Of a stretch of 64,000 nucleotides of DNA, positions 1 through 8,002 are shown in pieces; the stretch's first letter is position 1, and each line of letters opens with the position of its first letter. The stretch is from Crocinitomicaceae bacterium (lineage in GTDB: Bacteria; Bacteroidota; Bacteroidia; Flavobacteriales_D; Crocinitomicaceae). The notes beneath the pieces are model-generated. The model was not told the origin of the DNA and ran no database searches. It was given only the letters and a program-made list of their open reading frames with translations. The position numbers and the translations under genes were made by a program. The stretch spans positions 248,001 through 312,000 of the forward strand of contig JAQWHI010000018.1 in assembly GCA_029249445.1 (NCBI GenBank), in the 5' to 3' direction.

Positions 1-327
1 CAAATAGAAAGCTCGAATTTTGATGAGCCGGAGCAGATAACAGAAAAAAATTATACAGCAGAGGATGTGGTATTTCGTGTTCAAATTGCAACCTCGGAAA
101 CAAAAATTTCGCTTACTGATCCACGCTTCAATGGAACTACCATATTTGAATACAAGCAAAACAATTTGTACAAATACACCACCGGAGTGTTTGTCAATGA
201 TATCAAATCTGCAAGTAATCTAAAGAAGGAATTGAGAGCAAGTGGATTTGAGCACGCTTTTGTTGTTGGCTTCTTGGGCGGAGAACGAATAAATTTGCAA
301 AAAGCTATTAACTTAGCAAAAAAATAA
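1..327 (+). CDS. N-acetylmuramoyl-L-alanine amidase, C-terminal fragment (5' end outside window)
   Basis: The reading frame is open from base 1 and stops at 325-327, so this is the 3' end of a larger gene. The visible 108 codons hold an acidic linker and then a segment beginning VVFRVQIATSE, which looks like an SPOR-type peptidoglycan-binding tail. It contains FVVGFLGGERI near the end. No catalytic part is visible. In Flavobacteriia an amidase with such a tail commonly precedes an MlaD-family gene, and the next gene here is MlaD-like, four bases downstream. The amidase identity is therefore inferred from the tail and the neighbourhood. It could be another SPOR-domain protein. Confidence 0.6.
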   Translation, partial: QIESSNFDEPEQITEKNYTAEDVVFRVQIATSETKISLTDPRFNGTTIFEYKQNNLYKYTTGVFVNDIKSASNLKKELRASGFEHAFVVGFLGGERINLQKAINLAKK

Positions 328-331
328 TGGT

Positions 332-1363
332 GTGAAGATATCTAGAGAGATTATTACAGGAATTATTACAATTGCTGCTATCGGATTTTTAGTTGCAGGA
401 GTAAACTTTTTAAAGGGAAATAGCTTCTTCGGAGGCGACCAGATTTACTACTCCTACTTCCCAAGTTCGGGAGGCGTTACGCCAGCGACCTCCGTATACA
501 TCAATGGTGTAGATGTGGGGAAAGTTTTGGAAGTTGAAAACCTTCCCAACAGCAAAGATTCCTTAAAGGCAGTGAAGATTACATTTAATATTTCGGATGA
601 AACCTTAAAATTGGCCAAGGGAACAGAGATTGAAGCAGGAGGTATTGATTTCTTCGCCAAAGGTTTGACAATTCACATGGGCGAAGGTCCTGAGTTTTTT
701 GCATCTGGTTCTACAATTGATGGTTTCGTCTCAGTTGATATGACGACCCAGGTTCAAAATTATGCAGATCCAATCAATCAAAAGCTCCAGAAAGCATTAC
801 TTTCAATTGATGGAATGGTAAATGGAATTTCTGCATTTTGGGATACAACGGCAAGTTCAGAGTTGGAATCCAGTATGAAAGAGGTGCGCAAGGCCATTCG
901 AAAATTCGGTAAAGCTGCTGATCAGATTGAAGGACTTCTTGTGGATGAGCGAATTCGACTGTCAAGAATCATGGGGAATGTTGAAGCAATTACACTGAAC
1001 CTCAAGAAAAGTAACGATTCGGTTAAAGCTATTGTGGGTAATGTCAAACGGGTTACAGATGACTTGGTAACAGCTGATTTTACTGGGACAATTGAAAACG
1101 CGAAATACACACTTGAGAAATTCAATACTATTTTAGATGCCGCCTCAGCTGGAGATGGTACCCTTGGAAAATTGATTAATGATGACCGTTTGTATATCGA
1201 ATTGCTGGAGTCAAGTAATTCATTGCAGAACTTGGTTAACGATTTGACGGTTCATCCAGAGCGATATATCCACTTTTCAGTTTTCGGGGTAAAGACAAAG
1301 GGCGTGCCTATAACAGTAGACGAAGAGAAGAAGTTGAAGCGACTTCTTAATGAAAATAATTAG
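332..1363 (+). CDS. MlaD/MCE family protein (lipid transport across the envelope)
   Basis: This 343-residue protein has one N-terminal membrane segment (about residues 5-24) and then an MCE domain (about residues 30-120), with the pattern SVYINGVDVGKV followed by GIDFFAKGLTI. A long helical region completes it. MCE proteins of this layout are the periplasmic lipid-binding part of Mla-type ABC importers that move phospholipid between outer and inner membrane. No permease or ATPase gene lies beside it, so partners must be elsewhere. The start is GTG at 332, because the nearer ATG at 327 is stopped at once. It sits four bases after the amidase gene and leads into the Fe-S operon. Confidence 0.85.
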   Translation: MKISREIITGIITIAAIGFLVAGVNFLKGNSFFGGDQIYYSYFPSSGGVTPATSVYINGVDVGKVLEVENLPNSKDSLKAVKITFNISDETLKLAKGTEIEAGGIDFFAKGLTIHMGEGPEFFASGSTIDGFVSVDMTTQVQNYADPINQKLQKALLSIDGMVNGISAFWDTTASSELESSMKEVRKAIRKFGKAADQIEGLLVDERIRLSRIMGNVEAITLNLKKSNDSVKAIVGNVKRVTDDLVTADFTGTIENAKYTLEKFNTILDAASAGDGTLGKLINDDRLYIELLESSNSLQNLVNDLTVHPERYIHFSVFGVKTKGVPITVDEEKKLKRLLNENN

Positions 1364-1379
1364 TTTAATTTTTAGATAG

Positions 1380-2690
1380 ATGATTTCAATTATCGCATTT
1401 GTTGTACTTCTCTTTGTCGGATTCGGATTCTTTGGATGGAATGTGTTCAAGGTTAGGTCGAACATTCTTCTGGGTCGTGATATCAATCGTTCTGATAACA
1501 AAAGCCAACGTTGGAAAATAATGACACTTGTCGCTTTGGGGCAAAAGAAGATGTTCACGCGTCCGATTCCTGCACTGCTTCATTTGATTATATATGCTGC
1601 ATTTGTGATCACACAAATAGAGTTAATTGAGATCATTATTGATGGGTTGACCGGATCGCATCGATTTTTCCATGAATCACTCGGTGGTTTTTACACCTTC
1701 ATGATAGGTTTTATTGAGGTATTGTCTCTTTTGGCATTGGTCGCTACGTTTGTTTTCTTAGTAAGAAGGAATTTAATTTACATTCCCCGATTCAGAATGA
1801 AAGAGATGAACGGGTGGCCGAAGATGGATGGTAACATCATCCTATTTATGGAAATCATCCTTGTCTTGTGCATATTTACTATGAATGGTTCAGATGAGGC
1901 AAGAACAGTTGCGCAGGGGGGTAGTTCCTATGGTTTTGTGCTTAGCAGTCGTATCGCTCCATTGTTTCAAGGACTGAATGTCGAAACGTTACATACATTG
2001 GAGAGAATCGGTTGGTGGGGACATATTTTTATGGTCTTCGCATTTATGAATTATTTGCCTTATTCGAAGCACTTCCACATCTTTTTGGCATTTCCAACAA
2101 CTTTTTATTCCAACCTTTGGCCAAAGGGCCGCTTCAATAACATGGAGTCGGTTACAAATGAGGTGAAATTAATGATGGATCCATCTGCAGATCCTTTTGC
2201 TGCGCCACCGGAAGGTGCTCCAGAACCGCAGAGGTTTGGTGCTAAAGATGTGCAAGATTTGACATGGAAAAACTTGTTGGACAGCTACACGTGCACAGAG
2301 TGTGGTCGTTGTACTTCGTCATGTCCAGCAAACATGACTGGAAAGTTATTGTCTCCACGAAAAATCATGATGGATACTCGAGACCGCCTTGAAGAGGTTG
2401 GGACCAATATTCGCAAGCATGGAAAAGAATTTGAAGATGGAAAATCCTTGTTGGGTGATTACATCACAGAAGAGGAGCTTTGGGCTTGTACGTCTTGCAA
2501 TGCATGCGTTCAAGAGTGTCCAGTCAATATTGATCCATTGTCGATTATTGTTGATTTAAGAAGATTTTTAGTAATGGAAGAGTCAAAAGTTCCTACAGAA
2601 CTTACCGGAATGTTAACAAATATAGAAAACAATGGTGCGCCGTGGCAATTTAGCCCTGCGGATCGATTAAATTGGGCAAATGAAGAATAG
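1380..2690 (+). CDS. Membrane-bound 4Fe-4S dicluster protein (HdrE/DsrM-like plus ferredoxin domain)
   Basis: This is a 436-residue protein. The first half has several hydrophobic segments (near residues 1-22, 60-85, 95-125, 150-170 and 215-250). Histidines in or next to these (HLIIY, WWGHIF, KHFHIF) could bind b-type haem. The C-terminal half has two ferredoxin-type CxxCxxCxxxCP motifs starting at C305 and C370. This resembles a NarI/HdrE-like quinone module fused to an HdrC-like ferredoxin. It probably passes electrons between membrane quinone and the CCG-domain protein two genes downstream. It overlaps the next gene by 11 bases. The substrate is unknown. Confidence 0.8.
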   Translation: MISIIAFVVLLFVGFGFFGWNVFKVRSNILLGRDINRSDNKSQRWKIMTLVALGQKKMFTRPIPALLHLIIYAAFVITQIELIEIIIDGLTGSHRFFHESLGGFYTFMIGFIEVLSLLALVATFVFLVRRNLIYIPRFRMKEMNGWPKMDGNIILFMEIILVLCIFTMNGSDEARTVAQGGSSYGFVLSSRIAPLFQGLNVETLHTLERIGWWGHIFMVFAFMNYLPYSKHFHIFLAFPTTFYSNLWPKGRFNNMESVTNEVKLMMDPSADPFAAPPEGAPEPQRFGAKDVQDLTWKNLLDSYTCTECGRCTSSCPANMTGKLLSPRKIMMDTRDRLEEVGTNIRKHGKEFEDGKSLLGDYITEEELWACTSCNACVQECPVNIDPLSIIVDLRRFLVMEESKVPTELTGMLTNIENNGAPWQFSPADRLNWANEE

Positions 2691-3105
2691 CAAAGATTTA
2701 ATTTCAATTGAGAAGGATGGAGAGAAATTGTCTCCAATCTTGCCTGATGATGTGAAGAATTACATGATTGATATCGACGGAACAATCTGCGATGATATCC
2801 CAAATGAGGAGACGGAGCGAATGGCAACAGCTGGATTGTATCCAGATGCTTTAGAGACCATAAATGGTTGGTTCGCTGAGGGACACATTATTACGTTTTT
2901 CACTTCTCGAATTGAGGAGCACAGAGAAGTGACTGAGAAATGGTTGAATGAGAATGGCTTTAAATACCATGGTATTGTAATGGGTAAGCCCAGAGGAGGG
3001 AATTACCATTGGATTGACAACCACATTGTACGTGCCACAAAATTTGACGGAAAATTTACCCGAATGATAGACAAAACGGCTACCATTCAGGTATTTGATG
3101 ATTAA
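2680..3105 (+). CDS. Small HAD-like hydrolase (often mislabelled phosphoheptose isomerase)
   Basis: This 141-residue protein carries HAD landmarks: DIDGTICDD (motif I with two Asp, from about residue 29), FFTSR (motif II), KPRGG (motif III lysine) and WIDNH (motif IV region). The fold suggests a phosphatase or related phosphotransfer, with unknown substrate. The start ATG lies inside the end of the preceding Fe-S gene, and the gene ends just before the CCG protein start, so all three are probably translated from one message. Placing a HAD protein between two Fe-S electron-transfer subunits is a flavobacterial habit that remains unexplained. It may be a housekeeping neighbour and not a complex member. 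Confidence 0.7.
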   Translation: MKNSKDLISIEKDGEKLSPILPDDVKNYMIDIDGTICDDIPNEETERMATAGLYPDALETINGWFAEGHIITFFTSRIEEHREVTEKWLNENGFKYHGIVMGKPRGGNYHWIDNHIVRATKFDGKFTRMIDKTATIQVFDD

Positions 3106-3109
3106 TGAT

Positions 3110-3898
3110 ATGAGTTTACACGTTCCAACAATGGCCGAAATGATGGCCGCAGGCAAGACTCCAGAAGTGCTCTTTTGGGTCGGGTGTTCGGGTAGTTTTG
3201 ACGAGAGAGCTAAGAAAATCACCAAAGCATTGGTAAAAATTCTCAATAAAACGGGAGTGGACTTTGCAGTTTTGGGTGCTGAGGAGAGTTGTACGGGAGA
3301 TCCTGCCAAGCGTGCCGGAAATGAATTTACATTTCAGATGCAGGCAATGATGAACATTCAAGTGTTGAATGGATACGAGGTGAAAAAAATCGTTACAGCT
3401 TGTCCTCACTGCTTTAACACATTGAAAAATGAGTATCCTGAGTTGGGCGGTGATTATGAAGTAATTCATCACACGCAATTGATCCAAGAGTTGATCAACC
3501 AGGGCAAATTGGCTTTAAAAGACGGAGCGACATTTAAAGGAAAGAAAATTACGTTTCATGATCCGTGTTACCTAGGCCGCGCAAATGATGTTTTTGAAGC
3601 ACCTCGATCATTGATCGAAAGTCTGGATGCCGAATTGGTCGAAATGAAACGTTGCAAGACTAAAGGACTTTGCTGCGGTGCTGGGGGGGCTCAAATGTTT
3701 AAAGAGGCCGAAAAAGGCGACAAAGAAATTAATATAGAACGCACAGAGGAGGCATTAGAGACAAATGCGGAAATTATTGCAACAGGTTGTCCATTCTGTA
3801 ATACAATGATGACTGATGGCGTAAAGAATTTTGAGAAAGAAAATGAAATTCAAGTTCTTGATGTTGCAGAATTAATAGCAAATGCGGCCGACTTGTGA
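3110..3898 (+). CDS. CCG-domain Fe-S protein (HdrD/GlpC/DsrK-like)
   Basis: The start is taken as ATG 3110 (MSLHVPTM); an upstream in-frame TTG at 3095 lies inside the previous gene. The protein has 262 residues and two cysteine-rich CCG regions. The second is canonical: DPCYLGR, then a CKTKGLCCGAGG segment, then GCPFCN, as in proteins that bind a non-cubane 4Fe-4S cluster. The first is altered: GCSGSF, ESCTGDP and CPHCFN, with Ser where the first Cys of the CC pair would be. The family accepts electrons from ferredoxin-type partners such as the product of 1380-2690. The physiological electron acceptor is unknown. Confidence 0.8.
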   Translation: MSLHVPTMAEMMAAGKTPEVLFWVGCSGSFDERAKKITKALVKILNKTGVDFAVLGAEESCTGDPAKRAGNEFTFQMQAMMNIQVLNGYEVKKIVTACPHCFNTLKNEYPELGGDYEVIHHTQLIQELINQGKLALKDGATFKGKKITFHDPCYLGRANDVFEAPRSLIESLDAELVEMKRCKTKGLCCGAGGAQMFKEAEKGDKEINIERTEEALETNAEIIATGCPFCNTMMTDGVKNFEKENEIQVLDVAELIANAADL

Positions 3899-4344
3899 TG
3901 TTTTTCCCTGAATTAGACCCCAACAGTAAGGTTTGGATATATGCCGGAAACCGGGATTTACATCCAACTGAGTCAAATTACGTGACTGATGCCTTAAACA
4001 GTTTTATTCCCCAATGGGCAGCGCATGGAGCAAGTCTTTATGGAAATGGGGTGGTGCACCGCAATCGATTTATCATCTTGGCGGTTGATGAATCAAAGGT
4101 GAGTGCATCTGGTTGTTCGATTGATACATCGGTACACTTCGTAAAGAAAATGGGGCAAGAATTAGACATTGATTTCTTGACACGAACGAACATAGTCGTG
4201 GAAAAAGATGGAGTGCTTTCGACTGTACACCTCTCAGAACTGAGCGAGTACATAGACGCTGATCTATTTAATCCGATGGTAACATCCTTGAGTGAACTCA
4301 ATGAAAAATGGAAAATTCCAGTGAGTGAAAGCCCATTCGTTTGA
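3898..4344 (+). CDS. Conserved small protein at end of Fe-S operon (misnamed ABC transporter ATPase in relatives)
   Basis: The ATG at 3898 shares its A with the TGA of the previous gene, so translation is coupled. The product is 148 residues, acidic and soluble, with no Walker A or signature motif despite the ABC ATPase label often given to relatives. It starts MFFPELDPNSKVWIYAGN and contains a conserved-looking stretch SASGCSIDTSVHFVKKMG. It closes the operon, ending seven bases before a convergent gene. Its role is unknown. Its constant position next to the CCG protein in flavobacteria suggests a link to the same electron-transfer unit. Confidence 0.65.
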   Translation: MFFPELDPNSKVWIYAGNRDLHPTESNYVTDALNSFIPQWAAHGASLYGNGVVHRNRFIILAVDESKVSASGCSIDTSVHFVKKMGQELDIDFLTRTNIVVEKDGVLSTVHLSELSEYIDADLFNPMVTSLSELNEKWKIPVSESPFV

Positions 4345-4350
4345 CGCTAC

Positions 4351-5337
4351 TTAATTCTTCTTTTTCTTATTAATTCGAATACCAGCAACCAATCGTAGCA
4401 GGTGGTAGTTGTGACTGATCTTCATTTCTTTGAATGAAGTAGATTTTAGGTCGAACTCACTTGTAAACCAAATGAAATAATTTGGTTTTGAATATCCAGC
4501 AATAAATCGAAGGTCCAAGCGCGGAGCCAATCCCAAAAATCCTCTGGTAATGGCACCTGTTGTATAAAATTTTGATTGTATTACACCTCCAAGTCCGCCG
4601 AATGCAGCCAGTTGCCAATTCCCCTTGCGAAAAGCATAAGCCAGACCCGGAACCAAGCCAACATCCATTGCGGATATCGTGCGTGCGAATGAGCGCGTCT
4701 GACTGGAATCGATTAGTGCATCTGGAGTTAATCTTCCATTTTCATTCGCGATGGTGAAATAATTAATAGTTCCTTTAACATACCACGTACCCATCGACTT
4801 ATTGAAATCTCCAACCTGCCCGAGTACGGATTGCATTTTAAAGTTCTTTGAATTGAGGTACCAAGAATTTACGGAGAGATTTGTGGAGCGAATTCCGGGG
4901 ATATAAGCATTGGGATTTAGTGCATTTAGTGTGTCGTTCCAATGGTATGCATTTTTGATCACGAATCCTTTGTAGGTGCGAAAATCAAAATCCCAAAATG
5001 TCTTTTTTACAGTAAATCTCAGTCCGAGGTCTTGAATGTCTACGTTCCCATAATTTTTTACCGATCTCAAAGTCCCCGGCAAGCCAATTCCCAATCGCAA
5101 AGAAAACCATTTGTAAGCCATGCCAAGTCCGAGAACAAATTTCTGATTGTGTCTGAACTTTAGTTTGGTTTGTTCATCTATAAAATCGTCTTTAAAATTG
5201 AACGGTGCCGATCCAAATCCCAGGTCAGAGTACAATACAATCTTATCTTTATATAGGTTGTAAGAAAGTGAGTCGTCTGTGTGAGCAGATAAAGAAGACG
5301 CAACAAGCAGAAAAAAGAATAATACAGTAGCTTTCAC
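4351..5337 (-). CDS. DUF4421 family outer-membrane barrel protein
   Basis: This 328-residue protein has a signal peptide (about residues 1-18, ending SLSAHTDD). Alternating hydrophobic/polar strands typical of an outer-membrane beta-barrel follow, including LGMAYKWFSLRLGIGLPG, the usual DUF4421 signature area. The tail is basic (INKKKKN). The start codon is GTG at 5337. A perfect TAAATTTG box ends only four bases upstream of it, so the mRNA may be leaderless. The gene is convergent with the operon at 3898-4344 and divergent from the methyltransferase at 5491. The function of DUF4421 is not known. Confidence 0.7.
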   Translation of the reverse strand: MKATVLFFFLLVASSLSAHTDDSLSYNLYKDKIVLYSDLGFGSAPFNFKDDFIDEQTKLKFRHNQKFVLGLGMAYKWFSLRLGIGLPGTLRSVKNYGNVDIQDLGLRFTVKKTFWDFDFRTYKGFVIKNAYHWNDTLNALNPNAYIPGIRSTNLSVNSWYLNSKNFKMQSVLGQVGDFNKSMGTWYVKGTINYFTIANENGRLTPDALIDSSQTRSFARTISAMDVGLVPGLAYAFRKGNWQLAAFGGLGGVIQSKFYTTGAITRGFLGLAPRLDLRFIAGYSKPNYFIWFTSEFDLKSTSFKEMKISHNYHLLRLVAGIRINKKKKN

Positions 5338-5341
5338 GTCA

Positions 5342-5349
5342 CAAATTTA
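5342..5349 (-). promoter_or_regulatory. -7 box of DUF4421 gene, four bases before the start
   Basis: The minus strand reads TAAATTTG, a perfect Bacteroidota -7 consensus (TAnnTTTG). Only four bases separate it from the GTG start at 5337. No clear -33 TTG is visible. Confidence 0.6.
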
Positions 5350-5379
5350 ATGATTCCACTTGTTTTTATGTTCTAGTTC

Positions 5380-5440
5380 ATCGGTGTCTGCCTTTTTTTT
5401 TGAAAAAATAATAGAAATCTATTTGGAGTGGGACACCGAT
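5380..5440. repeat. 9-base inverted repeat in a divergent intergenic region
   Basis: ATCGGTGTC at 5380-5388 and its exact complement GACACCGAT at 5432-5440 are separated by 43 AT-rich bases. They lie between the divergent DUF4421 gene and the methyltransferase gene. They could be paired operator half-sites or a long-loop hairpin. AGGAGG follows directly at 5441. Confidence 0.4.
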
Positions 5441-5490
5441 AGGAGGTAAAAGCGATGGTTTTTCTTACTTTTACTGTGATTATTGAAATT

Positions 5491-6267
5491 ATGAAGCAAC
5501 TTTACAAGTTTTTACTGAACAAACTGCCTCGGCCTTTGTTAATTCGCATTAGTTATGTGTTCAAATTTTTCGCTCCTATTTTTTACAAGGGCAACAATGT
5601 AGAGTGCACTGTTTGTGGTAAGTCTTTTCGAAAATTTTTATCGTACGGCTCTGATACTGCGCACCGTGAAAACGTGCTTTGTCCTTATGATTTAACATTG
5701 GAGCGTCACCGTTTGATGTGGACGTATTTGAAGGAGCATTCAAACTTTTTTGATGCTGATAAAACTATAGATGTGCTACACATTGCGCCGGAGCAATGCT
5801 TTCATAAGTTGTTTAAAGCACAAGAGAACCTCAATTACCTAACTGGAGATTTGGTTTCTCCGATTGCAGATATTCACTTTGATTTGCACAAGATTCCTTT
5901 GGACGACAACAAATTCGATGTCCTTTTTTGTAATCATGTCTTGGAGCATGTTGAGGACGCAATGCAATGCATGAGAGAATTACACCGCGTAATGAAACCA
6001 GGAGGATGGGGAATTATGCAAGTACCTCAGGATTTTAGCCGTTCGGAAACGTATGAAGACCCGAGTATTACATCGCCTGAAGAGAGAGAAAAGCATTTCT
6101 GGCAGAAGGACCATGTACGTTTGTTCGGAATGGATTACCCGGATTGGCTTGAAACTGCCGGTTTTGAAGTGGAAAGGTTTGATGTGAATGCCCATATGAG
6201 TCCTGAGCAAGTAAATCGCTTTAGAATAAATCCAAAGGAAATACTTTACATCGCCAGAAAGGTCTAA
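5491..6267 (+). CDS. Class I SAM-dependent methyltransferase
   Basis: The product is about 258 residues with the chosen ATG at 5491. A knuckle-like CTVCGKSFRKFL lies near residue 33, followed by a shortened SAM-binding fold. HIAPE takes the place of the usual glycine-rich motif I, and FCNHVLEHVEDA is the typical motif II. A MHRVMKPGG-type motif III area (LHRVMKPGGWG) follows. This is the Methyltransf_11 type, and the acceptor is unknown. An alternative ATG at 5455 has a strong AGGAGG eight bases ahead, which is rare here, but a near-consensus -7 box (TACTTTTA, 5466-5473) would exclude that start. The stop is immediately followed by the peroxidase gene. Confidence 0.75.
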   Translation: MKQLYKFLLNKLPRPLLIRISYVFKFFAPIFYKGNNVECTVCGKSFRKFLSYGSDTAHRENVLCPYDLTLERHRLMWTYLKEHSNFFDADKTIDVLHIAPEQCFHKLFKAQENLNYLTGDLVSPIADIHFDLHKIPLDDNKFDVLFCNHVLEHVEDAMQCMRELHRVMKPGGWGIMQVPQDFSRSETYEDPSITSPEEREKHFWQKDHVRLFGMDYPDWLETAGFEVERFDVNAHMSPEQVNRFRINPKEILYIARKV

Positions 6268-7248
6268 ATGCAGCGAACTCTGAATAAATATTGTTTTTTC
6301 ATTTTTGCATCCATAGTCATTTTTGTTTTTTTGCGTTGTTCTGGCTCAGCGTCGTGTGATAGCTGCTCGATCAAGGAGTTGACACAAGAAGAAAAACAAG
6401 AACTTCAGGCAGCACTCGGAAGAAATTTCTTTTTTGACAAACGATTTTCCAAAGACAATTCTATCTCTTGTTCAAGTTGTCATGTTCCAGAAAAAGCCTT
6501 TACAGATGGAAAATCACTGTCTCTTGGAGTAGGAGAGAGGGTCGGTTTTCGAAACGCTCCCACACTCTTGAATGTTAGAGATGCATCGACATTTATGTTC
6601 GATGCTGAAATTACCAGTTTAGAGCAACAAGCAATCGTTCCAATTCAAGACCATGCTGAGATGGATATGCGTATGGGGGATTTGGTTGAGAAGCTGAATA
6701 AAGATGTCCATTATGTTGATGCGGCGTTTCGCCTATATGGTCAGCCGCTTGATGCTTATGTCATCACACGAGCCCTTGCTGCTTTTGAACAAACCTTGAT
6801 TTCGGTAGACTCGCGGTTTGATCAGTTTTATGCATCACAAGATTCTAGTGTGTTGAATGCCAATGAACTGGCCGGATGGGAAGTATTCAAAAAACTCGAT
6901 TGTATTTCTTGTCATCAATTGCCTCATTTTACCGACTACAAAGCCCATACAACTCAAATGAGTTTTTATGAAAATGATTTGGGTCGTTTCCGTGTATCAG
7001 GGCAATCCAAAGATGTAGGAGCTTTTAGAACTCCATCTTTACGAAATATTGAGCTGACTGCACCCTACAAACACGACGGATCCGAGTTTGACTTAACACG
7101 TTTGGTTTCGCTTCACAGATTCGGAAATAAAGACGGAACGATTGCAATTCCAAAGGTGGATTATGAGCGCTTACAAAATGAAACTGAATTGATTGTTTCT
7201 TTTCTAGGTTCCTTAACGGATACGTCTTATCTGACTGCATTTCCCTAA
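6268..7248 (+). CDS. Di-haem cytochrome c peroxidase / MauG family protein
   Basis: This 326-residue exported protein has an N-terminal hydrophobic segment (about residues 8-24) followed by a cysteine-rich stretch that may be a lipoprotein or disulfide region. Two haem c motifs are visible: CSSCH near residue 68 and CISCH near residue 212. The family arrangement FRTPSLRN and APYKHDGS follows. These enzymes reduce hydrogen peroxide with electrons from cytochrome c, or in the MauG branch modify proteins, in the periplasm. The ATG directly abuts the stop of the methyltransferase gene (no gap), so the two are co-transcribed. Whether they work together is unknown. Confidence 0.85.
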   Translation: MQRTLNKYCFFIFASIVIFVFLRCSGSASCDSCSIKELTQEEKQELQAALGRNFFFDKRFSKDNSISCSSCHVPEKAFTDGKSLSLGVGERVGFRNAPTLLNVRDASTFMFDAEITSLEQQAIVPIQDHAEMDMRMGDLVEKLNKDVHYVDAAFRLYGQPLDAYVITRALAAFEQTLISVDSRFDQFYASQDSSVLNANELAGWEVFKKLDCISCHQLPHFTDYKAHTTQMSFYENDLGRFRVSGQSKDVGAFRTPSLRNIELTAPYKHDGSEFDLTRLVSLHRFGNKDGTIAIPKVDYERLQNETELIVSFLGSLTDTSYLTAFP

Positions 7249-7375
7249 CTGCTTTTCTTTTTTCAAATCCGTCTCTAATGAATTACTGTTTTGGATTGAC
7301 TTGCGATGCTTTAGCAATATATCGTAAGTTATTTCGTTTGTAGTGTAACCAAAAGATTTATTAACTGTTATACAT

Positions 7376-7402
7376 GTGCATGCATCCTGCAAGAGTATGC
7401 AC
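7376..7402. promoter_or_regulatory. Imperfect inverted repeat upstream of the sigma factor gene
   Basis: GTGCATGC at 7376-7383 and GTATGCAC at 7395-7402 pair at seven of eight positions around an 11-base loop. The repeat ends 24 bases before the ATG at 7427. It may be an operator or a 5' leader hairpin controlling the sigma factor. Confidence 0.3.
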
Positions 7403-7426
7403 AACTAGAACTATAAAACCAGAAAC

Positions 7427-7993
7427 ATGGAAGTGAACCCAGTTTACCACCAAGACAGCGTGCGTCTTAATGATGAGATGTTGTTGATCAATAAGGCAAA
7501 GGGTGATCCGGAGCGATTCGGACCTTTGTACAGGAAGTATCATGAGCAGATATTTCGTTATGTCCATCAACGGATGGATGATGAGGATTTGGCATTTGAT
7601 GTCACCTCGCAAGTTTTTATGAAAGCACTGATTAATTTGCACAAGTATGAGTATCGAGGGGTTCCTTTCTCATCGTGGTTGTATCGAATTGCAAAGAGTG
7701 AACTTTATCAGGCATTTAGAGACCGAAAGGGAAGACGAACTGTAAATGTGGAAAGTATGCATCTTTTCTGCATTATTGAAGATTTTGAAGAAGACGACAA
7801 TTCGCACAACAGGCAACGCTTGTTTAATTGTTTGTCTTTGCTTCGAGAGAAAGATTTGCAATTGATTGAGATGCGGTACTTTGAAAAACGCTCTTATCGA
7901 GAGATGGGAGAAATTATTGAAATTACTGAGAATACGGCCAAGGTCAGAACTTTTAGGGCTTTGGAACGATTGAGGAAACTATTTATGAAATAA
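7427..7993 (+). CDS. ECF-type RNA polymerase sigma factor
   Basis: This 188-residue protein has sigma-70 region 2 (about residues 20-95, with GPLYRKYHEQIFRYV and the -10 recognition helix FSSWLYRIAKSELYQAFRDR). Region 4 (about residues 130-186) contains IEMRYFEKRSYREMGEII and a helix-turn-helix TENTAKVRTFRALERL. There is no region 3, as expected for the extracytoplasmic function group. It redirects RNA polymerase to a special promoter set. The gene is followed nine bases later by a small membrane protein, the usual place of an anti-sigma factor. The 178 bases upstream contain an inverted repeat at 7376-7402. Confidence 0.85.
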   Translation: MEVNPVYHQDSVRLNDEMLLINKAKGDPERFGPLYRKYHEQIFRYVHQRMDDEDLAFDVTSQVFMKALINLHKYEYRGVPFSSWLYRIAKSELYQAFRDRKGRRTVNVESMHLFCIIEDFEEDDNSHNRQRLFNCLSLLREKDLQLIEMRYFEKRSYREMGEIIEITENTAKVRTFRALERLRKLFMK

Positions 7994-8002
7994 TAATTAA
8001 AA

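Noticed and set aside
3895-4344. ABC transporter ATPase label for this small protein
   Set aside because: No Walker A, signature or Walker B motif is present in the 148 residues.
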